In this document: one piece after another, positions 8,349-16,205 of the stretch | Layout of the letters: each line of letters begins with the position of its first letter | Numbering within the stretch: position 1 is the first letter of the stretch | From: Streptomyces camelliae | Lineage (GTDB): Bacteria > Actinomycetota > Actinomycetes > Streptomycetales > Streptomycetaceae | DNA: 64,000 bases | Assembly (NCBI RefSeq): GCF_027625935.1 | Contig: NZ_CP115300.1 | Coordinates: forward strand, 1,240,001 to 1,304,000 | Direction of reading: 5' to 3' | Notes under the pieces: model-generated | The model's database searches: none | What the model saw: the letters and a program-made list of their open reading frames with translations, nothing else | What the model was told of the DNA's origin: nothing | Made by a program: the position numbers and the translations under genes

Positions 8349-8795
8349 GTGAGCACGTTTACCGAAGAGAACGTCCCCGGCCGGTACGGCCCCCACGCCA
8401 CCACCGAGGCCGACCCGCGCGAGGTCGGCCGGGTGCGCACCGAGTACTCCCCGGCCCACGACGGCGACCCCGACCCCGGCGAGATCGTGTGGACCTGGGT
8501 GCCCTTCGAGGAGAACGACGGCCGGGGCAAGGACCGCCCGGTGCTGGTCGTCGCCCGCGAGACGGCCGGCACCTTCCTCGCCGTACAGCTGACCAGCAAG
8601 CGGCACGACGGCGACCGGGACTACGTGGCGATCGGCAGCGGGCCGTGGGACCGCTCCGACCGGGACTCCTGGGTGGACGTGGACCGCGTGCTGCGCCTGC
8701 ACGAGGAGGGCATGCGCCGCGAGGCCTGCGCGCTGGACCGGATGCGGTTCGACCTGGTCCGCCGGCGCCTGCACGAGCGCTACGGCTGGACCTGA
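8349..8795 (+). CDS. PemK/MazF-like toxin-family protein without adjacent antitoxin
   Basis: A 148-residue protein. The C-terminal 100 residues have the PemK/MazF fold order: GEIVWTWVPFEE, then KDRPVLVVARETAGTFLAVQLTSK, then a final helix EACALDRMRFDLVRRRL. MazF-type proteins are endoribonucleases, but this group (with the extended N terminus GRVRTEYSPAHDGDP) is usually found alone in Streptomyces and its activity is not established. No small antitoxin gene sits upstream or downstream. Its last 16 bases overlap the end of the convergent macrodomain gene. Confidence 0.82.
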   Translation: MSTFTEENVPGRYGPHATTEADPREVGRVRTEYSPAHDGDPDPGEIVWTWVPFEENDGRGKDRPVLVVARETAGTFLAVQLTSKRHDGDRDYVAIGSGPWDRSDRDSWVDVDRVLRLHEEGMRREACALDRMRFDLVRRRLHERYGWT

Positions 8796-9772
8796 GCCCC
8801 GCTCGCCTCGGGAAACGCCCGTGCGAACGCCTCCCGCACCACCGCTCCCGGCGTCCGGTCCAGCACCCCGAACACGACGTGGTCGAAGGTCCGGGCGAAC
8901 CGGCCGCCGGGGCCGAGCAGTGCCCGGAAGGCGCCCGCGACCTGTGCCGGGTCGTTCTGGAACACCCCGCATCCCCAGGCGCCGAGCACCAGGTGGCGGT
9001 AGCCGTGCACGGCGGCCGTCTCCAGCACCCGCTCGGCACGGAGCGCCAGGGCTTCCGGCAGGCCGGCGGCGCGCTCCGGCGCCGTACGCCGCACGACGCC
9101 CGCGTTGGGGGCGGCCGCGGTCAGGAAGCCCGCCGCGTACGGCTCGGCCAGCAGCAGGCCGCGGTCGTCGCGGAAGACCGGGACGGCCGGTGAGTGGATG
9201 ACCCGGTCCGTGTAGAACGCGTCGCGGTCGGCGCGGTGGTGGTCGTAGAAGGCGCGGGTCGTGAGCAGGCAGGTGTACAGCGCGGAGGCGCGGCACAGGG
9301 CCTCCTCCTGGGCCTGCGCGCCGTTGAGGTAGCCGCCGCCCGGATTCCGGGCCGAGGCGAAGTTCAGTACGGCGACGGGTGCGCCGGCCAGCCGGCGGGC
9401 GGCCTCCAGGCTGCTCTCGCCGGTGACCTCGACAACAGTGCCCTCGGCGACGGAACCATCGACCCCACCCGATTGCCGTACGGAAACCGGTTCCGGTACG
9501 GGAACCGGTTCCGGTCCGAACATCCGCGTCCCCGCTCGCGCGGCCTCGATCTGCGCCGCCAGCGAGACTTCCCGGCCGCCCGGCGCCCGGTACCGGCCCG
9601 CGGCCACGATCCTTTCGGTCTCCGCGGCGATGCGGCATCTTTCCGTTCGCCTACGGGGCGCCTCAGCCGGTGGTGAGAGCCCGATCGTGCTCGACCCTTC
9701 GGGCCTCCGCGCGTTCGGTCTCTCACCGCCGGCGCGCCCCTTCGGCTCACTCGCCGGCAGGCGTGCGCTCAC
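8780..9772 (-). CDS. TIGR02452-type PARG-like macrodomain protein with N-terminal insertion
   Basis: A 330-residue protein matching bacterial poly(ADP-ribose) glycohydrolase-like proteins. The catalytic signature GGG-x7-QEE is intact in NPGGGYLNGAQAQEEALCRA, preceded by the macrodomain strand APVAVLNFASA. The second ADP-ribose-binding strand is HLVLGAWGCGVFQND. The family normally runs from a short MSARL start almost directly into IAAETERIVAAGRYR. Here about 42 extra residues, rich in Pro, Arg and Gly, separate the two; they are encoded by a palindromic element at 9655-9740. A GTG at 9772 preserves the MSARL start. The function would be removal of ADP-ribose from proteins or nucleic acids. 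Confidence 0.88.
   Translation of the reverse strand: MSARLPASEPKGRAGGERPNARRPEGSSTIGLSPPAEAPRRRTERCRIAAETERIVAAGRYRAPGGREVSLAAQIEAARAGTRMFGPEPVPVPEPVSVRQSGGVDGSVAEGTVVEVTGESSLEAARRLAGAPVAVLNFASARNPGGGYLNGAQAQEEALCRASALYTCLLTTRAFYDHHRADRDAFYTDRVIHSPAVPVFRDDRGLLLAEPYAAGFLTAAAPNAGVVRRTAPERAAGLPEALALRAERVLETAAVHGYRHLVLGAWGCGVFQNDPAQVAGAFRALLGPGGRFARTFDHVVFGVLDRTPGAVVREAFARAFPEASGAQVQP
9482..9518. repeat. Two tandem copies of a GGAACCGGTTCC-type unit inside the macrodomain gene
   Basis: Nearly identical 18-19 base units lie at 9482-9500 and 9501-9518, each centred on ACCGGTTCC. On the coding strand they give the VPVPEPVSV part of the protein, between the N-terminal helix and the macrodomain. Confidence 0.6.
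9655..9740. repeat. Palindromic element inserted in frame in macrodomain gene
   Basis: Inner arms 9666-9679 and 9720-9733 match at 13 of 14 positions. An outer seven-base pair of arms (GGGGCGC at 9655-9661 and GCGCCCC at 9734-9740) extends the stem past a four-base bulge. The loop is about 40 bases. The whole element is translated without a stop and replaces the normally short N-terminal linker of the protein. Confidence 0.65.
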
Positions 9773-10048
9773 GGCGCCACCCCCGTGGACGCCCTGGTCA
9801 CCGCCCGTGCGGTCTCCCCCGTCGTGCTCATGTACGCATCGTGGGTGATGCTGGGCTTACGCCGCAACGGAGTTTCCCGGCTCGCTACGCCCCGGAGAAC
9901 GCGTACGGAAACGGAGGTGACCGAACCGGAACGTCCGGTGGGGCGCCCTTGTGCGAACCGGCTCAAGGGTCTTGGGTGGAACGGATGCCGACCCGGCCCC
10001 CTGACAAACCGGGCCGCTGGCATGGTGGAATCTCAGGAGGATCCCGAC

Positions 10049-11392
10049 ATGTCCGACTCGAAGAGCGACGGCGGCGACTGTACCGACCACCGCACCGCCG
10101 TCACCGAGGCCGAGGTGGAGGCCCTGGTCAAGGGCATCTGCTTCAAGACCGGGCCGCCCCGCGCGCTCGGTGTCGAACTGGAGTGGCTGGTCCACGATGT
10201 GGACGCCCCCCAGGTCCCCGTGACACCCGAACGGCTCGAAGCGGCCTACGCCGCCCTGCGGGCCGTACCCCTGCGCTCGCCGCTCACCGTCGAGCCCGGC
10301 GGCCAGCTGGAGCTCAGTTCGCCGCCCGCCGCCTCCCTGATGGAGTGCATCCGCACCGTCTCGGCCGACCTGGACACCGTGCGCGGCGCCCTCGCCGAGG
10401 ACGGGCTCACCCTCGTCGGCATCGGCCACGATCCCTGGCACACCCCGCGCCGGTTCCTGCACGAGCCGCGCTACGACGCCATGGAGATCTGCCTGGACCG
10501 CACCGGTCCGGCCGGCCGCCGCATGATGTGCGCCTCCGCCTCCGTGCAGGTCTGCGTGGACGCCGGGCACGAGGAGCCCGGCCCGCTCGGGCATGTGCGG
10601 CGCTGGTGGCTGGCGCATCACCTGGGCGCGGTCCTGGTGGCCGCGTTCGCCAACTCCCCGCTGATCGGCCAGGAGCCCACGGGCTGGCTGTCCACCCGGC
10701 AACTGCTGTGGACGGAGATCGGCGCCGACCGGGCGGGCGCTCCCCCGCTGGACGACGGTCCGCGGACCGCCTGGGCCCGGCATGTGCTGGACTCACCGGT
10801 GATGTGCGTCCGCCAGGACGGCGGGCCGTGGGAGGTGCCCGAAGGGCTCACCTTCCGGGAGTGGACCCGCTCCGGGTCGCCCCGGCCGCCCACCCGGGCG
10901 GACCTGGACTATCACCTGACCACGCTGTTCCCGCCGGTCCGGCCGCGCGGCCATCTGGAGCTGCGCATGATCGACGCGCAGCCCGGCGAGGACGGCTGGA
11001 TCGTGCCGCTCGCGGTGACGGCAGCGCTGTTCGACGACCTGGAGGCCGCCGAGACGGCGTACCGGACCGTGAAACCGCTCGCGGAACGCGCCCTGGACCG
11101 GCCGGCCCCCCACAACCCCCTCTGGACCGACGCGGCGCGGCACGGGCTCGCCGATCCGGAACTGCGCGAGGCCGCCGCCGTGTGTTTCGCGGCGGCGCTC
11201 GGGGCGCTGCCCCGGCTCGGGGCCACCACCGAGGTCACCGACGCGGTGGCCGCATACCTCGACCGTTACGTCGCCCGGGGCCGCTGCCCGGCCGACGACC
11301 TGCTGGACCTGCGGCGCGACATGGGCGCGTCCCGGTCCGGCCGCACCGGGGGCACCCCCGCCGACCGTCGGAGGAAGGACATCCGCACATGA
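10049..11392 (+). CDS. egtA: Ergothioneine biosynthesis glutamate-cysteine ligase EgtA
   Basis: A 447-residue member of the GCS2/glutamate-cysteine ligase family. It joins glutamate to cysteine to give gamma-glutamylcysteine, the sulfur donor of ergothioneine. Visible family features are the N-terminal RALGVELEWLVHDVD (substrate and metal-binding Glu residues), TVEPGGQLELSSPP and PVRPRGHLELRMIDAQPGEDGW. CAGGAGG at 10034-10040 places the start at ATG 10049. Its stop overlaps the egtB start as ATGA, so translation is coupled. The 276 bases upstream hold the likely operon promoter but no clear consensus box. Confidence 0.95.
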   Translation: MSDSKSDGGDCTDHRTAVTEAEVEALVKGICFKTGPPRALGVELEWLVHDVDAPQVPVTPERLEAAYAALRAVPLRSPLTVEPGGQLELSSPPAASLMECIRTVSADLDTVRGALAEDGLTLVGIGHDPWHTPRRFLHEPRYDAMEICLDRTGPAGRRMMCASASVQVCVDAGHEEPGPLGHVRRWWLAHHLGAVLVAAFANSPLIGQEPTGWLSTRQLLWTEIGADRAGAPPLDDGPRTAWARHVLDSPVMCVRQDGGPWEVPEGLTFREWTRSGSPRPPTRADLDYHLTTLFPPVRPRGHLELRMIDAQPGEDGWIVPLAVTAALFDDLEAAETAYRTVKPLAERALDRPAPHNPLWTDAARHGLADPELREAAAVCFAAALGALPRLGATTEVTDAVAAYLDRYVARGRCPADDLLDLRRDMGASRSGRTGGTPADRRRKDIRT

Positions 11393-12726
11393 CCGCCCCC
11401 GAGACCGAGACCGCGGTGAGCGAGTGGGACACCGAGGCGCTGCGCGAGCGCGCGCTCACCTCGCTGCTCACCGCCCGTGACCGCACCACGCTGCTGACCA
11501 GCTGCGTCGAGGACCCGGACCTCACCGCCCAGCACTCCCCGCTGATGTCGCCGCTCGTGTGGGACCTCGCACACATCGGCAACCAGGAGGAGCTGTGGCT
11601 GCTGCGGGCGGTCGGCGGCCGGGAGGCGATGCGGCCCGAGATCGACGGCCTGTACGACGCCTTCGAGCACCCGCGCTCCGCGCGTCCCTCGCTGCCGCTG
11701 CTGCCGCCCGCCAAGGCCCGGCAGTACGCGGCCGAGGTGCGCGGCCGGGTGCTGGACCTGCTGGCGGGCGCCGACTTCCACGGCTCACGGCTGACCGAGG
11801 CCGCCTTCGCCTTCGGAATGATCGCCCAGCACGAGCAGCAGCACGACGAGACGATGCTGATCACCCATCAGCTCAGAAAGGGACCGCGGGCGCTGACCGC
11901 CCCCGATCCCGAGCCGGCGCCACCGTACACCGGTCCGGCCGAAGTCCTGGTGCCCGGCGGCCCGTTCACGATGGGCACCTCCGGCGAGCCGTGGGCGCTG
12001 GACAACGAACGCCCCGCACATGTCCGAGAGGTGGCACCGTTCTGGATCGACACCACCCCGGTGACGAACGCGGCGTACCTGGCGTTCATCGAGGACGGCG
12101 GGTACGACACCGAACGCTGGTGGACGCCGGAGGGCTGGGCGCACATCCGGCAGCACTCCCTCACGGCCCCGCTGTTCTGGCACCGGGAGGGCGGGCAGTG
12201 GCTGCGCCGCCGGTTCGGGGTCACCGAGCCGGTCGTACCGGACGAGCCGGTGCTGCACGTGTGCTGGTACGAGGCCGACGCCTACGCCCGCTGGGCCGGA
12301 CGGCGGCTGCCCACCGAGACGGAGTGGGAGAAGGCCGCCCGCCACGACCCGGCCACCGGCCGCTCCCGGCGCTACCCCTGGGGCGACGCGGACCCGGCGC
12401 CGCACCACGCCAACCTGGGCCAGCGGCACCTCGGTCCCGCACCCGCCGGCAGCTACCCGGCCGGTGAATCCCCGCTTGGCGTACGGCAGTTGATCGGGGA
12501 CGTGTGGGAGTGGACGGCGAGCGACTTCCTGCCGTACCCCGGGTTCCAGGCGTTCCCGTACAAGGAGTACTCGGAGGTGTTCTTCGGCCCCGAGTACAAG
12601 GTCCTGCGCGGCGGTTCGTTCGCGGTGGACCCGGTGGCCTGCCGGGGCACGTTCCGCAACTGGGACTATCCGATCCGGCGGCAGATCTTCTCCGGATTCC
12701 GCACGGCCCGCACGGCGGCCGTCTGA
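11389..12726 (+). CDS. egtB: Hercynine oxygenase EgtB
   Basis: A 445-residue non-haem iron enzyme that joins gamma-glutamylcysteine to hercynine with O2 to form the sulfoxide. The N-terminal DinB-like domain supplies iron ligands: MSPLVWDLAHIGNQEE and the pair in FGMIAQHEQQHDETM. The C-terminal formylglycine-generating-enzyme-like domain has PFWIDTTPVTNAAYLAFI, RRLPTETEWEKAARH, GDVWEWTASDF and RQIFSGFRTA. ATG 11389 overlaps the egtA stop, and the egtB stop overlaps the egtC ATG by one base. Confidence 0.96.
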   Translation: MTAPETETAVSEWDTEALRERALTSLLTARDRTTLLTSCVEDPDLTAQHSPLMSPLVWDLAHIGNQEELWLLRAVGGREAMRPEIDGLYDAFEHPRSARPSLPLLPPAKARQYAAEVRGRVLDLLAGADFHGSRLTEAAFAFGMIAQHEQQHDETMLITHQLRKGPRALTAPDPEPAPPYTGPAEVLVPGGPFTMGTSGEPWALDNERPAHVREVAPFWIDTTPVTNAAYLAFIEDGGYDTERWWTPEGWAHIRQHSLTAPLFWHREGGQWLRRRFGVTEPVVPDEPVLHVCWYEADAYARWAGRRLPTETEWEKAARHDPATGRSRRYPWGDADPAPHHANLGQRHLGPAPAGSYPAGESPLGVRQLIGDVWEWTASDFLPYPGFQAFPYKEYSEVFFGPEYKVLRGGSFAVDPVACRGTFRNWDYPIRRQIFSGFRTARTAAV

Positions 12727-13541
12727 TGTGCCGTCACATCGCCTATCTGGGGCCGGAGACACCGCTGGGCCGGATCCTCATGGAGCCTGCGCACAGCCTG
12801 GTGCACCAGTCGTGGTCGCCCGAGCGGCAGGCGTCCGGGACGGTCAACGCCGATGGTTTCGGGGTGGGTTGGTACGCCCCGGGGGATCCCGTCCCGGCGC
12901 GCTACCGGCGGGCCGGGCCCATCTGGGCGGACCTGTCCTTCGCCGATCTGGCCCGGGTGGTGCGCTCCGGCGCCGTGCTCGCCGCCGTACGGGACGCGAC
13001 GCTCGCGGGCGCGGACGCCGAGGCCGCCGCGGCGCCCTTCACCGCCGGGCGGTGGCTGTTCAGTCACAACGGGGCCGTCGCGGGCTGGCCGGACTCGGCC
13101 GCCCCGCTGATGTCCGCCCTGCCCCCGGTCGAGCTGCTGACGCTGGAGGCCCGTACCGACTCGGCGTTCGTGTGGGCGCTGGTCCTGCACCGGCTACGCG
13201 CGGGCGACGACCCCGGCCAGGCCTTGGGCGAAACGGTTCGCCAGCTGGCCGGGGCGGCCCCCGCCTCCCGGCTCAATCTGCTGCTGACCGACGGCGTCAC
13301 GATCGCCGCCACCGCCTGGGGCGACAGCCTCTGGTACCGCACGGAGCCCGGCCGGAGCACGGTCGTCGCCTCCGAGCCCTACGACGACGACCCGCTCTGG
13401 CAGGAGGTCCCCGACCGCACCGTGCTCACCGCGAGCCGCGCCGGCGTGCTGCTCGCCCCGCCGGCGGATCCGGCGTCCTCCCCCACTCTCGACTCCGCTC
13501 GGGCGGGGGGACCCCCATCATCGAAGGAGCCTTGTACGTGA
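12726..13541 (+). CDS. egtC: Gamma-glutamyl-hercynylcysteine sulfoxide hydrolase EgtC
   Basis: A 271-residue class II glutamine amidotransferase-fold protein that removes the gamma-glutamyl group from the EgtB product. The N-terminal nucleophile Cys2 is exposed in MCRHIAYLG; NADGFGVGWYAPGDP and LFSHNGAVAGW are the other amidotransferase motifs. The last about 20 codons are unusual: they run through a 43-bp dispersed repeat (13477-13519), encoding SSPTLDSARAGGPPS. The stop TGA overlaps the egtD GTG. Confidence 0.94.
   Translation: MCRHIAYLGPETPLGRILMEPAHSLVHQSWSPERQASGTVNADGFGVGWYAPGDPVPARYRRAGPIWADLSFADLARVVRSGAVLAAVRDATLAGADAEAAAAPFTAGRWLFSHNGAVAGWPDSAAPLMSALPPVELLTLEARTDSAFVWALVLHRLRAGDDPGQALGETVRQLAGAAPASRLNLLLTDGVTIAATAWGDSLWYRTEPGRSTVVASEPYDDDPLWQEVPDRTVLTASRAGVLLAPPADPASSPTLDSARAGGPPSSKEPCT
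13477..13519 (+). repeat. 43-bp dispersed hairpin repeat, copy A (3' end of egtC)
   Basis: It matches copy B at 53447-53489 in 39 of 43 positions and the same orientation. It begins CCTCCCCCAC, has GCTC-rich centre bases, and ends GGGGGGACCCCCATC; the C-rich start and G-rich end can form an imperfect stem. It is translated in frame as part of EgtC and ends three bases before the GAAGGAG ribosome binding site of egtD. Confidence 0.75.
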
Positions 13542-14497
13542 GCCCCCTGCACGTCACCCGCACCCTCCCCGAGGACGCGACGGACGCCGCGCTGCGCGCC
13601 GACGTCCTGCACGGCCTCACCGATCACCCCAAGTGGCTGCCGCCGAAGTGGTTCTACGACGCCCGGGGCAGTGAACTGTTCGAGCAGATCACCGAGTTGC
13701 CCGAGTACTACCCGACGCGGGCCGAGCGGGAGATCCTGCTCGCCCGGTCCGGCGAGATCGCCGCGGCGAGCGGCGCCCGCACCCTGGTCGAGCTGGGCTC
13801 GGGCTCCTCGGAGAAGACCCGCCATCTGCTCGACGCGCTCACGCCCGCGGCGTACGTCCCGGTCGACGTCAGCGAGAGCGCCCTCACCCAGGCCGGGCAG
13901 GCGCTCGTCGAGGAGCGCCCCGGCCTCGAAGTCCACGCACTGATCGCCGACTTCACCGCCCCGCTCACCCTGCCGGCCACTCCGGGACCCCGGCTGCTGG
14001 CGTTCCTCGGCGGCACGATCGGCAATCTGCTGCCGGACGAGCGGGGGAAGTTCCTGGCCTCCGTGCGCGGGCTGCTCGCGCCGGGCGACGGGCTGCTGCT
14101 CGGCACCGACCTCGTCAAGGACGAAAACGTGCTGGTGCGGGCCTACGACGACGCGGCCGGAGTGACGGCCGAGTTCAACAAGAACGTGCTGGCCGTCGTC
14201 GACCGGGAACTGGGCGCCGACTTCGACCCGGACACCTTCGACCACGTGGCCCTGTGGGACGCCGAGCGCGAGTGGATCGAGATGCGGCTGCGCTCCCGTA
14301 CCGCGCAGACCGTGAAGGTGCCCGCGCTGGACCTGGCCGTGGACTTCGCGGCGGGCGAGGAGCTGCGCACCGAGGTGTCGGCGAAGTTCCGCCGGGACGG
14401 AATCACCGGCGAACTGGCCGATGCCGGGCTTGAGTTGACGCACTGGTGGACCGACGCGGAGGGCCGGTTCGCGCTGTCGCTGAGCGTGGCCCAGTGA
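13538..14497 (+). CDS. egtD: L-histidine N-alpha-methyltransferase EgtD
   Basis: A 319-residue SAM-dependent enzyme that trimethylates histidine to hercynine, the first step of ergothioneine synthesis. The N-terminal DHPKWLPPKWFYDARGSELF is a family hallmark. The SAM site is TLVELGSGSSEKTRHLLDAL, followed by YVPVDVSESAL and LLAFLGGTIGNLLPDE. GTG 13538 sits 8 bases after GAAGGAG; a TTG at 13532 is an alternative. It is the last gene of the operon and ends tail-to-tail with a lipoprotein gene. egtE is not present. Confidence 0.95.
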   Translation: MSPLHVTRTLPEDATDAALRADVLHGLTDHPKWLPPKWFYDARGSELFEQITELPEYYPTRAEREILLARSGEIAAASGARTLVELGSGSSEKTRHLLDALTPAAYVPVDVSESALTQAGQALVEERPGLEVHALIADFTAPLTLPATPGPRLLAFLGGTIGNLLPDERGKFLASVRGLLAPGDGLLLGTDLVKDENVLVRAYDDAAGVTAEFNKNVLAVVDRELGADFDPDTFDHVALWDAEREWIEMRLRSRTAQTVKVPALDLAVDFAAGEELRTEVSAKFRRDGITGELADAGLELTHWWTDAEGRFALSLSVAQ

Positions 14498-14510
14498 AGC
14501 GGAGGCGGGA

Positions 14511-15764
14511 TCAGAGGCTGGGGGTCAGCTCCTCGGTGATCCTGCGGGAGGCGCGGCGGGCCTCGGTCGCCGGGTCCGCGCCGCGGAGCACCCGGGTCAT
14601 GTACTCCTTGATCGGATTGTCGGCCTCGACGTCGGCCCACTGAGGGGTGCTGGGGGTCGCCCGCCCGTGCGCCGCGCCCGCGGCCATGGCGGCGACCCCC
14701 TCCTCGCCCGCGACCGCGCCCGTCAGCGTGGTCTTGTTGGGCACGTAGTTCATGGTGCGGGCGAGTTCGGTGTCCCACGTGGCGCCGGTGAGCGCGCCGA
14801 CGACGGCGGTCGCCGCGAACTGGTCCCTGGTGTTCTGGGGGACGACGAGGTCGGAGCCGCCGGTGAACACGGCGCCCGGCCGGGCGGCGGTCTTCCCGGG
14901 CACCGGGAAGAAGCCCAGCTTGCCCTTCAGACCCGGGTTCTGCCGGACGATCGACTGGGCGAGCCCGGGTACGGCGACGATCTGCGCGACCTGGCCGCCG
15001 GCGAACACCCCGGCCTGGGGCGGGTGTTCCTCGTCGGCGCCCACGGGACCCCGGCCGAGGGCCTGGAGCCGGCGGTAGAAGTCCATGCCGCGCAGCGCGG
15101 CCGCGGTGTCCAGGGTGCCCTTCCAGTCGTAGTCCTTCTGCACGGCGAGGTCGCCGCCCTCGTCCCAGATGAAGCCGGAGAGCGTGTACCAGTCCTGTCC
15201 GGCGAGGTAAATGCCCTGGTTGCGGCCGGAGTTGAGCTTCTCGGTATCGGCGAGCCACTCGTCGCGGGTCTTCGGCGGGCCGCTGATGCCGGCCGCCTCG
15301 AACAGGTCCTTGCGGTAGATGACGACGCGGTTGGCCGCGTACCAGGGGATGCCGTACTGCGCGTTGCCGTCCTTGCCGGGCTCGGCGAGGCCGGGCAGCC
15401 ACTGGTCCTTGCCCCAGTCGCGCATCGACTCCAGGGTGAGATCGGCGAGTCGGCCGCCGTCGGCGTACAGCGGCACCTGGGTGTTGCCGACCTCGATGAC
15501 GTCGGGTCCGTCGCCGGAGGTGTCCTTGAGCGCCGTGCGGACCTTCTCGACGATGCCGGTCCACTGCTGGATGCGGATGTCGAGGCGCAGGTCCTGGTGG
15601 GTGCGCTCGAAGTCCCCGGTGAAGCGCCGGAGGAACTCCTCGGAGGCGCTGTCCTTCATCAGCCACACGGTGACGGTCTTGCGCCCGTGCCCGCCCGGGA
15701 GCATCCCGCAGGCGCTCACGAGGCAGCCGGTGGCACAGACGAGGGCGAGCAGACGACGTCTCAC
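14511..15764 (-). CDS. Extracellular sugar-binding lipoprotein of an ABC importer (orphan)
   Basis: A 417-residue solute-binding protein of the MalE/UgpB type. The signal peptide with lipobox (LLALVCATGCLVSAC) places it on the outer face of the membrane. Family features are TVTVWLMKDSASEEFLRRF near the N terminus and the YGIPWYAANRVVIYRKDLF hinge region. GTG 15764 starts right at the RRR of the signal peptide. No permease or ATPase gene is adjacent, so it must use a transporter encoded elsewhere, perhaps with the shared ATPase MsiK. A TGGTC-type palindrome about 100 bases upstream suggests control by a GntR regulator such as DasR. Confidence 0.9.
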   Translation of the reverse strand: MRRRLLALVCATGCLVSACGMLPGGHGRKTVTVWLMKDSASEEFLRRFTGDFERTHQDLRLDIRIQQWTGIVEKVRTALKDTSGDGPDVIEVGNTQVPLYADGGRLADLTLESMRDWGKDQWLPGLAEPGKDGNAQYGIPWYAANRVVIYRKDLFEAAGISGPPKTRDEWLADTEKLNSGRNQGIYLAGQDWYTLSGFIWDEGGDLAVQKDYDWKGTLDTAAALRGMDFYRRLQALGRGPVGADEEHPPQAGVFAGGQVAQIVAVPGLAQSIVRQNPGLKGKLGFFPVPGKTAARPGAVFTGGSDLVVPQNTRDQFAATAVVGALTGATWDTELARTMNYVPNKTTLTGAVAGEEGVAAMAAGAAHGRATPSTPQWADVEADNPIKEYMTRVLRGADPATEARRASRRITEELTPSL

Positions 15765-15856
15765 GAGGGGTCCTGTTCTGTCTGGCAAGGTGCGGACAGG
15801 CGTGGGGGCCCGACGTGGGGGGACGAGCGGCGGCGCTCGCACGGGTGTGCTGGATT

Positions 15857-15870
15857 TTGGTATGGACCAA
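15857..15870. promoter_or_regulatory. GntR/DasR-like operator upstream of sugar-binding lipoprotein
   Basis: TTGGT-ATGG-ACCAA is a perfect five-base-arm palindrome. Read on the gene strand it contains TGGTC and ACCA, the halves of the known DasR/HutC-type site. It lies 93 bases before the lipoprotein start and 113 before the divergent dodecin gene. Confidence 0.5.
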
Positions 15871-15983
15871 TGCAGAGGTCAAGGGCGGGGCCATGGGCTA
15901 CCCGCGGTAGTTCCGGGACGCCGTGCGGGCGGGGCGGGGATGCGGCACGGTGGAGGGTGGCCTGACCCGAGAGGAGCACCCTC

Positions 15984-16199
15984 ATGTCGAATCACACCTA
16001 TCGCGTCACCGAGATCGTCGGCACCTCGCACGAAGGTATCGACCAGGCCATCCGCAACGGCATCGCGCGCGCCGACCAGACGCTGCGCAATCTGGACTGG
16101 TTCGTGGTGACGGAGGTGCGCGGGCAGATCGAGAACGGGCGGATCGAGCACTACCAGGTGGGGCTGAAGGTGGGCTTCCGCATCGAGGACGGCACCTGA
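15984..16199 (+). CDS. Dodecin (flavin-binding)
   Basis: A 71-residue dodecin. These proteins form hollow 12-subunit shells that store riboflavin, FMN or FAD in the cytosol. The family pattern is complete: YRVTEIVGTSHEGIDQAIRN, then TLRNLDWFVVTEVRGQIE with the flavin-stacking Trp, and YQVGLKVGFRIED at the end. GAGAGGAG precedes ATG 15984. It is monocistronic. Confidence 0.95.
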   Translation: MSNHTYRVTEIVGTSHEGIDQAIRNGIARADQTLRNLDWFVVTEVRGQIENGRIEHYQVGLKVGFRIEDGT

Positions 16200-16205
16200 C
16201 GCCCC

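Noticed and set aside
10001..10031. CTGACA / TGGAAT as the egtA promoter
   Set aside because: The spacing is 19 bases and the transcript would start inside the ribosome binding site, so it is not convincing.
14511..15764. The lipoprotein as part of the ergothioneine operon
   Set aside because: It is on the opposite strand, ends tail-to-tail with egtD and is a sugar-binding protein; adjacency is not function here.
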